Assembly: GCA_035048485.1 (NCBI GenBank) | Contig: CM068593.1 | Coordinates: 4,473,151 to 4,537,150, forward strand | Source: Pteria penguin | Taxonomy: Eukaryota; Mollusca; Bivalvia; Pterioida; Pteriidae | Length of the DNA: 64,000 bases | Reading direction: 5' to 3' | In this document: piece by piece, positions 1-12,660 of the stretch | Layout of the letters: each line of letters starts with the position of its first letter | Position numbering within the stretch: position 1 is the stretch's first letter | The notes under the pieces: generated by a model | What the model was told of the DNA's origin: nothing | Database searches by the model: none | Seen by the model: the letters and a program-made list of their open reading frames with translations, nothing else | Position numbers and translations under genes: made by a program

Positions 1-260
1 ATTTTTGTTTTACGTCACACCACGAATATTTCACGTATATGGTGACGGCATCTGCCTGATGCGGGGCATACAAATTTTGACCTTTGCAACGGACCCACTC
101 GAAGCAGTGAGGGATCTTTAACGTGCCATGCATACCACGACACGGGGCCTCACTTTTTACGGTCTCTTTCGAAAGACAGAACACTGGCATGACCAGAGCG
201 GGACTCGAACCCCGGCCTCCAGATCAGGAGTCCGACGCGATACCACTAGGCCACGCCGGC
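1..260 (-). mobile_element. tRNA-derived SINE (family A), minus strand, cut by the window edge
   Basis: Read on the minus strand, the element starts with a tRNA-like head. It has an A-box-like stretch (TGGCCTAGTGG) and an exact B box (GGTTCGAGTCC near 206-216), then a body shared with the copies at 21128-22674 and 35634-35902. The shared tail contains GGCAGATGCCGTCACC and ends in a GTGACGTAAAAC-like motif at the left edge. The 3' end and any target-site duplication lie outside the window. It is a pol III-type retroposon, not a tRNA gene, because the acceptor stem does not pair and a long unrelated body follows. Confidence 0.85.
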
Positions 261-355
261 TAAATACACATATAAAAATCAAAACATGATAGTTTGTCTT
301 GATTATTTGTAAAGAAGTATGGCTGTCCACTCAGTTGAAAGAAAACAAATACAAT

Positions 356-1351
356 GATAAAACATAACCAGCATGGTTATAGCCCGTCCAGCTCAGATAA
401 AACATAACCAGCATGGCTATAACCCGTCCAGCTCAGATAATTCATAACCAACATGGCTATAGCCCGTCCAGCTCAGATAAAACATAACCAGCATGGCTAT
501 AACCCGTCCAGCTCAGATAAAACATAACCAGCATGGCTATAGCCCGTCCAGCTCAGATAAAACATAACCAGCATGGCTATAGCCCGTCCAGCTCAGATAA
601 AACATAACCAGCATGGCTATAGCCCGTCCAGCTCATATAAAACATAACCAGCATGGCTATAGCTTGTCCAGCTCAGATAGAACATAACCAGAATGGTTAT
701 AACCCGTCCAGCTCATAAAACATAACCAGAATGGCTATAGCTTGTCCAGCTCAGATAAAACATAACCAGCATGGCTATAGCCCGTCCAGCTCAGATAAAA
801 CATAACCAGCATGGCTATAGCTTGTCCAGCTCAGATAAAACATAACCAGCATGGCTATAGCCCGTCCAGCTCAGATAAAACATAACCAGCATGGCTATAG
901 CTTGTCCAGCTCAGATAAAACATAACCAGCATGGCTATAGCTTGTCCAGCTCAGATAAAACATAACCAGCATGGCTATAGCCCGTCCAGCTCAGATAAAA
1001 CATAACCAGCATGGCTATAGCCCGTCCAGCTCATATAAAACATAACCAGCATGGCTATAGCTTGTCCAGCTCATATAAAACATAACCAGCATGGCTATAG
1101 CTTGTCCAGCTCAGATAAAACATAACCAGAATGGTTATAACCCGTCCAGCTCATAAAACATAACCAGAATGGCTATAGCTTGTCCAGCTCAGATAAAACA
1201 TAACCAGCATGGCTATAGCCCGTCCAGCTCAGATAAAACATAACCAGAATGGCTATAGCCTGTCCAGCTCAGATAAAACATAACCAGAATGGCTATAGCC
1301 CGTCCAGCTCATAAAACATAACCATCAAGGCCATAGCCCGCCCAGCTCAGA
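356..1351. repeat. 40-bp minisatellite, about 25 units
   Basis: The unit contains CATAACCAGCATGGCTATAG followed by CCCGTCCAGCTCAGATAAAA. Units differ at a few diagnostic places: CCCGTCC versus CTTGTCC, CAGCATGG versus CAGAATGG, and occasional 35-bp units lacking CAGAT. The variants alternate in blocks (for example around 700-780 and 1130-1200), which suggests duplication of multi-unit segments. No coding potential was seen. Confidence 0.95.
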
Positions 1352-2187
<836 letters not shown>

Positions 2188-2194
2188 CTATTAC

Positions 2195-2378
2195 CTTTAG
2201 AGATGCAGGTAGAAGGAGTTGTCTTCCCTTCAGTGAAGTCGTGCCCTCTGTTCAGGACTCGAACTTCCACCACTGGGTGAATGATCAATGAAGGCTGCTG
2301 CATCATCACAAGAAAGAATATACACAATGTAAACACACACAAAAATAAATATCTTCTCCATTGTGAGTCTGCCATCAT
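2195..2378 (-). CDS. Candidate first coding exon of a type II (signal-anchor) membrane protein
   Basis: On the minus strand an ATG at 2378 (two Met codons in tandem) opens about 61 codons. The short cytoplasmic head is [10 protein letters not shown], with a basic RR pair. A hydrophobic segment [17 protein letters not shown] (about residues 10-26) follows, then a polar stem with acidic and basic residues. The layout of short N-terminal tail, single transmembrane helix and stem is typical of Golgi glycosyltransferases and sulfotransferases, but the catalytic domain would lie in later exons left of this one and is not seen. The exon ends in frame at a plausible phase-1 donor (AAAG/GTAATAG, donor G at 2194). 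Translation beyond it gives an Ile-Tyr repeat from the TA microsatellite, which is an artefact. A secreted protein with an uncleaved signal peptide is an alternative. The product is not identified. Confidence 0.45.
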
Positions 2379-3819
2379 AACGAAATCGCTGTTCAAACTG
2401 TTCCCATTTTGTGTACATTCATTCTAAGATATTTCCATGGTGATGAACATTGGCCTAGTGACCCATTACTTGCTCCACTGGCGTGCTCAATCACTCTCAC
2501 CACTGACCCTTCCTGTGTCCTCGATTTTGAGTATTACTTTGTCTGGTTCATTGCTTTATTAAGTTCATAGCTACTGCCCGTGAAAATACCTTCGTATCCT
2601 ATGTAATTTTTTGTCCGAAAATTTTAATTGAAATACTGACACTCAATGTTAAGAAATTCCACCAACCCGGAAGACGGAAATCATTAACACGAAGTCCAAA
2701 ACTACAATATCTTAATTATTGCGGTGCTTGTTATACATATGCACTGAAGATTCAAAGCAAAATCGTTTGTTGTAAGAAAGGGAAGAGTGATAAATCCTTG
2801 CTACTCTTTTATCTATGAAACATCTTTATGCATCTAAAACTATTTATAACATAATAAATCGCCGTCTTCTCCCGAGATTTTTTATTGATCATGTGACCCC
2901 ATAAAGACGACAATGGGCCGTGTACAGATCCCTATTCATATAAATGTATGAATACACAGACGGCCTGTCCGTGATAGGAAGTGACCGGTGACCAGGATGG
3001 ACAACCTGTCCGTGGTGAGGATGGACGGCACATGCTAAGTAAATCGATCGCGTATGTTTCTACCACACGAGGTGTGCACGTACTTGTTTTTGTACTTTTT
3101 GACCAGGGCTGTATTGTCCGCTGCATAGAAGGTGTCGTAGTAATTTACAGTTTTGTTTTCATTTAACACAATGTGATTTATATCGGACATATTTATTATT
3201 CACCAGAGAAATGCACCAACGTGTTGCATTTTATGCGTCGTTTCCGTATCTGTTAGCTATAACTGGTTCGTTATGTATACAATTTACGATAAATATATAG
3301 GAATATCATTTTCATTGTCAAAGCTTATTGAAGATAAGGCGAAGACGAGAAAAGGATATTGTATGCGACGTCTCAATTGAATACGTATGCGAAAATAATG
3401 AATAATATAATTCAGCCTATCAAATATCGTGATACATATATGTAATTTGAAAATAATGATTTTATAATAATACTTTTTTCTTGATACATATACATCTTTG
3501 AATAAATACTCCATGAAAATAGAGCAGTTTCAAACAAACTAAAACCACAGTGTTTTGTCTTTATTATCTATTTTACCAGGATGAAGAAAATGAATCGCAT
3601 TTATTTATGGGCACCATATAGTTCATACATTGGAACAATTTATTCCCGTGTGCCATTACTGATAAAGCAGAAAGCATGGTTAAGTGAATTTACAGAAAAA
3701 GACCGATTATGTCCACCGCAACCCCCCCCCCCTTTTCCCCATTTTAGAGCCTCTGTAGGGCAGAACCATATACAGCATTAATACAAGGGCGAGGTTGTGA
3801 CGTGATATCTCGTTACTCA
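2379..3819. other. Upstream sequence of the minus-strand exon; no gene recognised
   Basis: Non-repetitive AT-rich sequence. The part just above 2378 would be the 5' UTR and promoter side of the candidate minus-strand exon. A C-tract lies at 3721-3732. Short open frames here have no family signature. Confidence 0.5.
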
Positions 3820-3852
3820 ATCACTCAGTATCATTTGTTCAGTATCATTTAT
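3820..3852. repeat. Detached left end of the 28-bp satellite
   Basis: AGTATCATTTGTTCAGTATC, the core of the array at 4731-7055, is present here just before the element at 3853-4705. The array is therefore split by that element. Confidence 0.7.
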
Positions 3853-4705
3853 TATGCCCCCTTCATAGAAGGAGGGAAGACGGAGGGGCATATTATCTCT
3901 GGAACCAATAAAGGTTTTGAATTGATATTTGGTATACAGATACATCTCAAGGATAATCTAGGTCAAGTTCAAACTTGGTTGTTCAATAATTTTTGTCAGT
4001 GTTATCCCCCTTGGATTTAGAAAATTTCTTAAAATTAGCAGTTTCCGCTGATTATCTCAGGAACGGATAAAGATATTGAATTCATACTTTGCATACGGAT
4101 ACATATGAAGTATATCTAGGTCAAGTTCAAATTTGGTTATGCTTTAATCATTTTTGTCAGAGTTATTCCCCTTGGACATTTCTTAAAATCCATAGTTTCC
4201 GCACATTATCTCTAGAACCAATAAAGATATTGAATGTATAGTTCATATACTGATACCTCTAAAGGATATTTAGGTCAAGTTCAAATTTGGTTATCATGGT
4301 TCAATAATTTTTGTGAGAGTTAATCCCCTTGGACTTAGAAAATTTCTTACAATTAGCAGTTTTCATTTTCTAGGAACTGTTAGATATATTGAATTGATAT
4401 ATGGTATACAAATACATGTTAAGAAAATCTAGGTCAAGTTGATAAGTTATAATTTAGATATGGTTCAATTATTTTTGTCAGAGTTATCCCCTTTCGACTT
4501 TGAAAATTTCTTAAAATATGCAGTTTCAGCTCATTATCTCAGGAATGGATAAAGATATTGAATTGACGTTTGGTATAAAGATACACCATGAAGATATCAA
4601 GTTATATTATGCAGAGTGATATGGAAAAATGGAAATAGAAAATTTTTGTGGGTGATTATGAGGAGTAGATGACCTCTAATGTGGTCATCTGAGTAATGCC
4701 CACGT
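3853..4705. mobile_element. Element with five diverged ~160-bp internal repeats, nested in the 28-bp satellite
   Basis: The left end is TATGCCCCCTTC, with an inverted GGAGGGGCATATT nearby forming a hairpin. Internal units begin near 3892, 4049, 4203, 4365 and 4532. Each has an ATTATCTC-GGAAC-ATAAAGATATTG-type start, then GGTCAAGTTCAAA, then TTTTTGTCAGAGTTATCCCC. The units are strongly diverged from one another, so the tandem is old. No transposase was seen. It is probably a non-autonomous transposon or a satellite-bearing repeat; boundaries are approximate. Confidence 0.6.
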
Positions 4706-4730
4706 TACAAAAATAAACAAGGCTGATCCG

Positions 4731-7055
4731 TATCATTTGTCCAGTATCAATTAATCAGTACTTATCATTTGTCCAGTATCAATTGATCAGAATCATTTGT
4801 TCAGTATCAATTGATCAATATCATTTGTTCAGTATCAATTGATCAGTATCATTTGTCCAGTATCAATTGATCAGAATCATTTGTCCAGTATCAATTGATC
4901 AATATCATTTGTTCAGTATCAATTGATCAGTATCATTTGTCCAGTATCAATTGATCAGAATCATTTGTCCAGTATCAATTGATCAATATCATTTGTTCAG
5001 TATCAATTGATCAATATCATTTGTTCAGTATCAATTGATCAGTATCATTTGTCCAGTATCAATTGATCAGAATCATTTGTCCAGTATCAATTGATCAATA
5101 TCATTTGTTCAGTATCAAATGATCAATATCATTTGTCCAGTATCAATTGATCAGAATCATTTGTCCAGTATCAATTGATCAATATCATTTGTTCAGTATC
5201 AATTGATCAGTATCATTTGTCCAGTATCAATTGATCAATATCATTTGTTCAGTATCAATTGATCAGTATCATTTGTTCAGTATCAATTGATCAGTATCAT
5301 TTGTCCAGTATCAATTGATCAATATCATTTGTCCAGTATCAATTGATCAATATCATTTGTTCAGTATCAATTGATCAGTATCATTTGTTCAGTATCAATT
5401 GATCAATATCATTTGTCCAGTATCAATTGATCAATATCATTTGTCAAGTATGAATTGATCAGTATCATTTGTTCAGTATCAATTGATCAATATCATTTGT
5501 TCAGTATCAATTGATCAGTATCAATTGTTCAGTATCAATTGATCAATATCATTTGTTCAGTATCAATTGATCAGTATCATTTGTCCAGTATCAATTGATC
5601 AATATCATTTGTTCAGTATCAATTGATCAATATCATTTGTTCAGTATCAATTGATCAGTATCAATTGTTCAGTATCAATTGATCAATATCATTTGTTCAG
5701 TATCAATTGATCAGTATCATTTGTCCAGTATCACTTGATCAATATCATTTGTCCAGTATCAATTGATCAGTATCATTTGTCCAGTATCAATTGATCAATA
5801 TCATTTGTTCAGTATCAATTGATCAATATCATTTGTTCAGTATCAATTGATCAATATCATTTGTCCAGTATCAATTGATCAGTATCATTTGTTCAGTATC
5901 AATTGATCAATATCATTTGTCCAGTATCAATTGATCAATATCATTTGTTCAGTATCAATTGATCAATATCATTTGTCCAGTATCAATTGATCAATATCAT
6001 TTGTTCAGTATCAATTGATCAATATCATTTGTTCAGTATCAATTGATCAATATCATTTGTTCAGTATCAATTGATCAATATCATTTGTCCAGTATCAATT
6101 GATCAATATCATTTGTTCAGTATCAATTGATCAATATCATTTGTTCAGTATCAATTGATCAATATCATTTGTTCAGTATCAATTGATCAATATCATTTGT
6201 CCAGTATGAATTGATCAGTATCATTTGTTCAGTATCAATTGATCAATATCATTTGTTCAGTATCAATTGATCAATATCATTTGTTCAGTATCAATTGATC
6301 AATATCATTTGTCCAGTATGAATTGATCAATATCATTTGTTCAGTATCAATTGATCAATATCATTTGTTCAGTATCAATTGATCAATATCATTTGTTCAG
6401 TATCAATTGATCAATATCATTTGTTCAGTATCAATTGATCAATATCATTTGTCCAGTATGAATTGATCAGTATCATTTGTTCAGTATCAATTGATCAGTA
6501 TCATTTGTCCAGTATGAATTGATCAGTATCATTTGTCCAGTATCAATTGATCAGTATCATTTGTTCAGTATCAATTGATCAATATCATTTGTTCAGTATC
6601 AATTGATCAGTATCATTTGTCCAGTATCAATTGATCAATATCATTTGTTCAGTATCAACTGATCAGTATCATTTGTCCAGTATCAATTGATCAGTATCAT
6701 TTGTCCAGTATAAATTGGTCAGTATCATTTGTCCAGTATCAATTGATCAGTATCATTTGTCCAGTATGAATTGATCAGTATCATTTGTCCAGTATCAATT
6801 GATCAATATCATTTGTTCAGTATCAATTGATCAATATCATTTGTCCAGTATCAATTGATCAATATCATTTGTTCAGTATCAATTGATCAATATCATTTGT
6901 CCAGTATCAATTGATCAGTATTATTTGTCCAGTATGAATTGATCAGTATCATTTGTCCAGTATGAATTGATCAGTATCATTTGTCCAGTGTCAATTGATC
7001 AGTATCATTTGTCCAGTATCAATTGATCAGTATCATTTGTCCAGTATCAATTGAT
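4731..7055. repeat. 28-bp satellite, about 83 units
   Basis: The unit contains AGTATCATTTGTCCAGTATC followed by AATTGATC. The TTGATCAA core is palindromic (ATTGATCAAT in many units). Variation is concentrated at GTCC/GTTC and TCAGTATC/TCAATATC, which divides units into sub-types that are mixed along the array. Stretches near 6000-6180 are almost uniform, indicating recent homogenisation. Confidence 0.97.
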
Positions 7056-8654
7056 AAACCATTTTATTAAATCGCTAAAATAAGAACTTTTATAAATATA
7101 CCAGTGATAAGTACCCAACTAAGCCTGATATCCCGGTGTTAGGGTGGGGTCGAACAAATCAGATTGAAGCCGAAATCTTTACTTAGGTGCGTAGCGCTGA
7201 TAGGGATGGGTGTGTTTGTGTGTGTGTGTGGGGGGGGGGGGGGGAGTCCAGCAAGTGGAGATCTGGGGGTCTCCCACAGGAAACGTTTAGAAAATTGATA
7301 TAAAGTGATAAAATGATACAGTTTGAGATCATTCTCTTCTCTTCTTCTTTTTTTTGGGGGGGGGGGCAGAAATGTGTTCAGGGAACCGTCATTTTACCTA
7401 TATGAACGCTCCCTACTCCACTACACATACAATATTCCAGCTTTTTTTTTTACATGTCCTGATGTTGGATGTGCATGTTTGGTCATCTTTGGGTGAAGAA
7501 AGGCTAATAACAGTTGCATTGGATATAAAACTCTTTATTATAGAAAATGCATAAATGAAATACAAAAGATATGTCAAATGTTTCATCCATCAGTACAATA
7601 TTTTCTTCACAAATCTGAGTTTAATTGATGCAGTGACATGTGAACAATGTCAATGATAAACATTATACACATTATATGTTCCAAAGTAACATAGATCTAT
7701 ATATTTAATTAAAACTGAATGGATTGTGTATGATTTTATAGTGTATTATTGGATTTATCCATCATCTTTACATGCAAATGAAATACTCAACGAAACACAA
7801 TAACTCCCCCCCCCCCCCCCCTTTTCCTCTTTTTTTTTCGCTAAACATCCAATCAATGTTGCGCACTGCCTAATTTTGAAAGTGTTTATTGCCATAAACG
7901 GCGTTTATCAAAGACGAAAATTCAGCAGCCTGCTGCTACAACTACTATTTTTAAGAACGCCTTTTCCAATTTAATCCGGTTCAAAAGTTTCAACATTTTC
8001 TCGGCACGAATCCATTTCTGTCGACCAATGAAAACAAAGGTAACATCCCGAGAACGTCGACTTTTGTAAATATTGTTGAAAAGTTACGGAGTTCTGATAA
8101 AGTTTAGGTACATATTTGTCTTAAAAATGAGCTACTTCATAATTTTATTCATCAAACAAATTGTTAATTTATCACAGTAAATCTGCAGGCTGTTTCAGGT
8201 CACAGCTGTTGTTATTAAAATTGCAGGGGTTCAACCAAATGAGTCACCTTGGAACATGCTAATTTCAACGTTCTTATTCGGGTACATTCGGACTTCTTAA
8301 GATTTTTCATGTTCAGGTATAACCCATAATATGTGTACTTTCGTGACATATGTCACTGTTTAACAATTTGGAATGAGGATAGAATGATCCCTTTAGCATT
8401 AATGGTTAACATCAGAGAAAATTCGCACTATTTAAGGTTAATGATGTGATATTTGAGGAGGTAAGATGATGCAGAGCTCAGAGTATGTATCATATGATTT
8501 TAAATCAGCACTAGTCTTCAATTTTTTGCTTGTGTTTTATTCTAAATCATGATATTAATTAGCCATTTAATTAGTATTGTGTTTTCCCACAAGGGGGGTT
8601 TGGCTGATTAGGGGGACCAGCCCCAGGATTTTTTACAGTACAGTCGGCGTGGAA
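7056..8654. other. No gene recognised; homopolymer tracts
   Basis: Unique AT-rich sequence with a (TG)n-plus-poly-G tract (to 7244), a T/G tract at 7349-7366 and a poly-C tract at 7806-7821. No exon with splice sites and family similarity was recognised. Confidence 0.5.
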
Positions 8655-9125
8655 TTACTGTACTCGCCACTCACTTTGTAAACCAAAAAATTTGGATTTT
8701 TACTTATTTATCTTTAATATAGATTTACAAAATTCATATCAATCGACAGATCTTGTTTAGTCGTAACTTTTGGTGTATGTTATATGTTTCTACGAAGAAG
8801 CATTCGTATTTTATAGGGAAAAAATCATTTTAGATAGGGGGTTTTCTATAGATGTTAATTTTGACGTGACGTCGCCGATATTTAACATTGAGTTTATGGG
8901 AAACTTGGCAACGTCACGTCAAAATTTAACATGGAAATCACCCTATCTAAAATTGATTTTTTTCTATAAAATATGAACGCTTCTTCATACAAACTTATAG
9001 CATACACCAAAAGTTACGACTAAACAAGATCTATTGAATGGTTTTGCCTTTTTGAAATTATTCTGAAGATGAATAACTGAAAATCCAGATTTTCCAGTTT
9101 CCAGAGTGAGTGGCGTGGACAATAG
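8655..9125. mobile_element. Foldback/MITE-like palindromic element, copy 1 (471 bp)
   Basis: The two halves are inverted copies of each other over almost the whole length. Outer ends read CGCCACTCAC and GTGAGTGGCG. Both arms contain AGATCTTGTTTAGTCGTAAC (or its complement), and the centre has paired GACGTGACGTCGCC and GACGTTGCC motifs. A second copy lies at 52227-52692 in reverse orientation. There is no coding capacity, and the target duplication is not clearly resolved. Confidence 0.8.
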
Positions 9126-9191
9126 GAAAATCCAAGAGCGCCGATGGGAATAGGGATGAATTAAAGACCTCAATGTATATGTATAGGCGGG

Positions 9192-9415
9192 GTCCTCCTA
9201 AATGAAGAACTCTAAGGTTAATTTCGATATGGATGGGTAAAATGGAAAAATAAAATGATATTTAGGTGTATTATGATCATACAAACATAAATATATAAGG
9301 TTTGTTGGGGTTTAGATGAAAGGAAAGTGTTATAATTGTGAATTGAATATGGCTGGGTTTACCAATAGCGGTGTGCGTAAAACGCCATATTGGAAAGTTA
9401 TTTAAAGTTGGACGT
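9192..9415 (+). repeat. Left terminal inverted repeat of the 3.46-kb element
   Basis: This arm pairs with 12415-12649 in inverse orientation. Shared blocks include TTAATTTCGATA, TATTTAGGTGTATTATGATC and TTTGTTGGGGTTTAGAT. A tandem, diverged repeat of the same arm is at 9497-9745, in which a TTTCGATATG block and an AAGGGTTTAG block are still recognisable. Confidence 0.75.
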
Positions 9416-9785
9416 TGTGATCGGTTTTTGAATGATAATCGATTTTTTTTTGTACAGTTTTTTTATTTTTCATATATTTATTTATTTATTTTCCAAAGCA
9501 AGTCTGCTTAAATGTAGAACTAGAAACTAGATATACTGTTAACAAAAGAAATATAGGTTTTATTTCGATATGTGTGGTCAAAATTTACAATTATAATTTG
9601 ATATTTTGACAGAGGGGGATCATACAATTTTAAAAATGTATAGTTTGTAAGGGTTTAGTGTTAGAAAATAGTTTTTTATATATTTTGAAAAATTAATTAT
9701 TTATGTGCTAGCTACGTAACATGTACCATATTGGAAATACTTGTAATTGTTTTTACTTAAACATAATAATTGGCATATTCATTCA

Positions 9786-10025
9786 TTAAGCTATCAATGG
9801 GGGGAGGGGGGGGGGGGGCAGGGTAAGAGGGAGATGGGAGGTAAGGGGGGAGGGGATGATAAGGGGTTGGGGGGAGGGAGGTGATGGGCAGAAGAGGGGA
9901 GGCAAGGGGGTTGGAGAGGAGGAAAAATATAAAGTAGGGGAGAGTCTTTTCTTTCTTGAAAAAATCCTGAAAAAAATTCGCAACAGAAACAGCGGGAAGG
10001 AGGAGATGAGGGGCAGGGAGTGCAT
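9786..10025. repeat. G-rich internal direct repeat, copy 1
   Basis: Purine-rich sequence with many GGGG runs, ending in a block (GGAGAGGAGGAAAAATATAA, then GGGGAGAGTCTT). This block reappears, diverged, at about 11815-11855. It lies inside the 3.46-kb TIR element and gives spurious open frames on both strands. Confidence 0.65.
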
Positions 10026-11444
10026 TTATTCTATTATGTATTGTATTGATTTTTCGTTATAATCACACATCTTAGGAATAATATCACGACACATTTTGAA
10101 GGGACTGCTTAACATCCAATGTAATACCATGGCTTGTTTCTCCTTATCTTGTATTCTGCAGGCCCTTTCATGTTTATAAATTCTAATTGCGATTAAAGAT
10201 AAAACCTTGTTTAGCATCATAGTTTTCAAATTACTTTTGGGATGAAAACCCAACAAAATACTTTCCCATGATATGTCAAATTTTAATACGCTCCAATGTT
10301 TTTCTGTATATATACTTTATTTCTGCTCTCCTCCAAACAGCGAAACATAGAATTACATATTAGTCAACAATAGATGAACATTGTATACATGATGAGGCAA
10401 TACAGATGCGGAGAGAGAGAGAGAGGAAAATACCATAGATCTAATAAATTATTAGAAATACAGATAGAGAGATAAAAAATAAATGAATAACAATTAAATA
10501 GATATATTGCATAAAATAAATGAGAAAAAAGAGTCAAGTGCAACAAAAAATCGGAATAAAAAAAATCACGGATTCTTTTTACATACCAGCGAAGAGGATA
10601 ATAATTTGCCATCGTCCCATCTCGATAGGCAATTTATTTTTCGCGAGTCTAAATTTGCAAAACACAATGGGGTCTTTTTCTCTCAGAATTTGAATATGTT
10701 TTTCGAGTGAACGTTGTATTATATAGATACGATAGTTCAATGACTTGTAAATATCTGAATGCCATGATTGCTTTTGTAATGTGTTTCAACCGATTGTTTT
10801 AGATAACCAGATAAAATTTTGTTGCATCCAGATAATTAACAAGTCATCAACAACAATATTTATCTTTATTCAATTTGCTCATATTTTCTATTTGAAAGTA
10901 TATCATTCAGATTGAGAAGGCATCACATAAAACGTGTAACAATGAAACCCCTGACTATTGGCTTCGAACAGACCCGCCATGTGATTGTTATTAGAACTTG
11001 TTTCCCATGTCGACTTCTGATATAACTGTTATACATAACACTGTTATGTATATAACAGTTATATGGCACAATTTTTTATTAGATCATATGAGATCTACTC
11101 ATCATCTATGTCATTTTAAGGTGGCTTCAGTACAGAATAATATTGTGCTGATATTACTATCGTCTGTGTGTTATTTTACCCGTCCCCTTGTCCTATATAC
11201 ATGTAAGAAAGAGTAACAACTTGATAAAGTGAACATGAATGAATGAATGAATAGATCGGATCTAAATCATCTGATTAGGTGAGATGTCAATGGGAAAAAG
11301 GTTTCATTTCTTTAACTTGAAATTGGCTAGAATCAATCGTATATCTAATCATTGTAAATTCAATGAAATTGAGGACGAATTTCATTTCATTCTTGTACGT
11401 CCTTACTACTCTGTATTTTAAGACAGCAATACACCAAGAGCTAT
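10026..11444. other. Interior of the 3.46-kb element; no gene recognised
   Basis: AT-rich sequence with a short (GA)n run at 10413-10425 and a GAATGAATGAATGAAT run near 11235. No transposase or other protein family was recognised in any frame. Confidence 0.5.
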
Positions 11445-11455
11445 TCTATTCGCAA

Positions 11456-11600
11456 TTAAGCGCTTGGCTTGCGGCGCCGACGATCCGGGTTCGATTCCCG
11501 GGTTGTGCCACTATGTTTAAGAGGTTGGTAAACTCCTGCTTCCATGTCGCGATATAACTGAAATATTGTTGAAAGCGACGTAAAACACTAATCAACCAAA
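11456..11600 (+). mobile_element. tRNA-derived SINE (family B) nested in the TIR element, with 11-bp target duplication
   Basis: The tRNA-like head has a perfect T-arm (CCGGGTTCGATTCCCGG, containing the B box GGTTCGATTCC). The body contains CCATGTCGCGATATAACTG and AAGCGACGTAAAACAC. It is bounded by TCTATTCGCAA at 11445-11455 and again at 11601-11611. The first ~15 bases of the head are missing. Its position shows it inserted after the TIR element. Confidence 0.88.
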
Positions 11601-11699
11601 TCTATTCGCAAACCGTGTGTCCTTGAAATCGATTATGGTAATTATTCTGGTAAGGATTTGCGCAACTGTATATAATATATATAATAATAATAAGAATGA

Positions 11700-11940
11700 T
11701 TTTATTCATGAAAGGGGTGTGGGGGTGGGGTGGACAGGATAAGACGGAAGGGGTGGGGTTAAGGGGCTAGAGAGGGGAGGCGAGAGGCGGAGAAGGGGGA
11801 TGAGAGACGGGATGGGAGAGGAAGACAATTATACAGTGGGGGAAAGTCTTATACTAAAAAAAACCCAAAAAAATATTGCACCGGATACTACGGGAGGGGG
11901 AGGTAGGGGCGGGCGGAAGAGGGGTACCCCCTGTCCACCC
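11700..11940. repeat. G-rich internal direct repeat, copy 2
   Basis: Purine-rich tract matching 9786-10025, with a GGGAGAGGAAGACAATTATA block and a following GGGGGAAAGTCTTAT block. Both copies are in the same orientation within the 3.46-kb element. Confidence 0.6.
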
Positions 11941-12414
11941 CTCATTTATTGTAGTATTTTTGTTCAGATACTACAGTACATGAATAAATGTTTTATTCAA
12001 ATAATAAATTTATTCATGTATTCATCATACATTTGAGGCGACACAAACCTTACCATATATTAAATATGTTTTTAAAATCTTTGGAAATAAATTGTATCAA
12101 TTATATGTCGTAACTTGTAAGGTCATACATTATCACTTAGAAAAGAGGAAGCAAGTAATATATATGTATATGATTTTATTTCAATGTGAATAGTATTTCA
12201 GAGAAATGATAAGTAAAACATAACTTTAAAAAGTTGTAGATCTAAAACTAAAAGATAATGTCCATAAAAAAATGCATCCATTCTTTGTTGCTTTTAAAAC
12301 AGTGCCTTTTATGCTTTTTCCATTCTGCTCCGCTAATAAAGGATGAATAATTAATATATAACCAATACTAATTATCATTCAAAAACACTTCAACAAAAAG
12401 TCACCAGCGATCGC

Positions 12415-12649
12415 AATAACTTTCCAATATGGCGTTTTACATGCAACGCGCTTCATAAACCCAGCTATATTCAATTCACAATTATGACACTTTCCTTTTA
12501 TCTAAACCCCAACAAACCTTATATATATTTAAGTTTGTATGATCATAATACACCTAAATATCAATTTATTTTTCCATTTTAGCCATCCTTATCGAAATTA
12601 ACCTGAGAGTTCTTCAGTGTTCTTTAGAGTTCTTCATTTAGGTGGATCG
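12415..12649 (-). repeat. Right terminal inverted repeat of the 3.46-kb element
   Basis: Inverse complement of 9192-9415. The terminal CTTCATTTAGGTGGATC block shows a small local duplication of GAGTTCTTC/GTTCTTTAGAGTTCTTC just inside the end. Confidence 0.75.
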
Positions 12650-12660
12650 GTATAGGCGGG

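Larger units (their letters stand above)
9192..12649. mobile_element. 3.46-kb TIR transposon, non-autonomous, with 11-bp target-site duplication
   Basis: The flanks carry the same 11 bases, GTATAGGCGGG, at 9181-9191 and 12650-12660. Inside them are inverted arms of about 225 bp: CCTAAATGAAGAACTCTAAG at 9197-9216, with its complement near 12620-12640. The pairing extends to a TTTCCAATATGGCGTTTTAC motif at 12421-12440 matched by its complement near 9380-9400. A diverged second copy of the left arm follows in tandem (9497-9745). Two G-rich direct repeats (9798-10020 and 11705-11930) lie inside. No transposase was found. A 9-11-bp duplication with long TIRs resembles Mutator-like elements, but this class call is inference. 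Confidence 0.75.

Noticed and set aside
1..260. tRNA gene
   Set aside because: The tRNA-like head with A and B boxes continues into a SINE body, and the acceptor stem does not pair. The same applies to the heads near 11456, 35634, 39441, 52005 and 55519.
4731..7055. CRISPR array (28-bp direct repeats)
   Set aside because: Units are contiguous without spacers, and the genome is eukaryotic.
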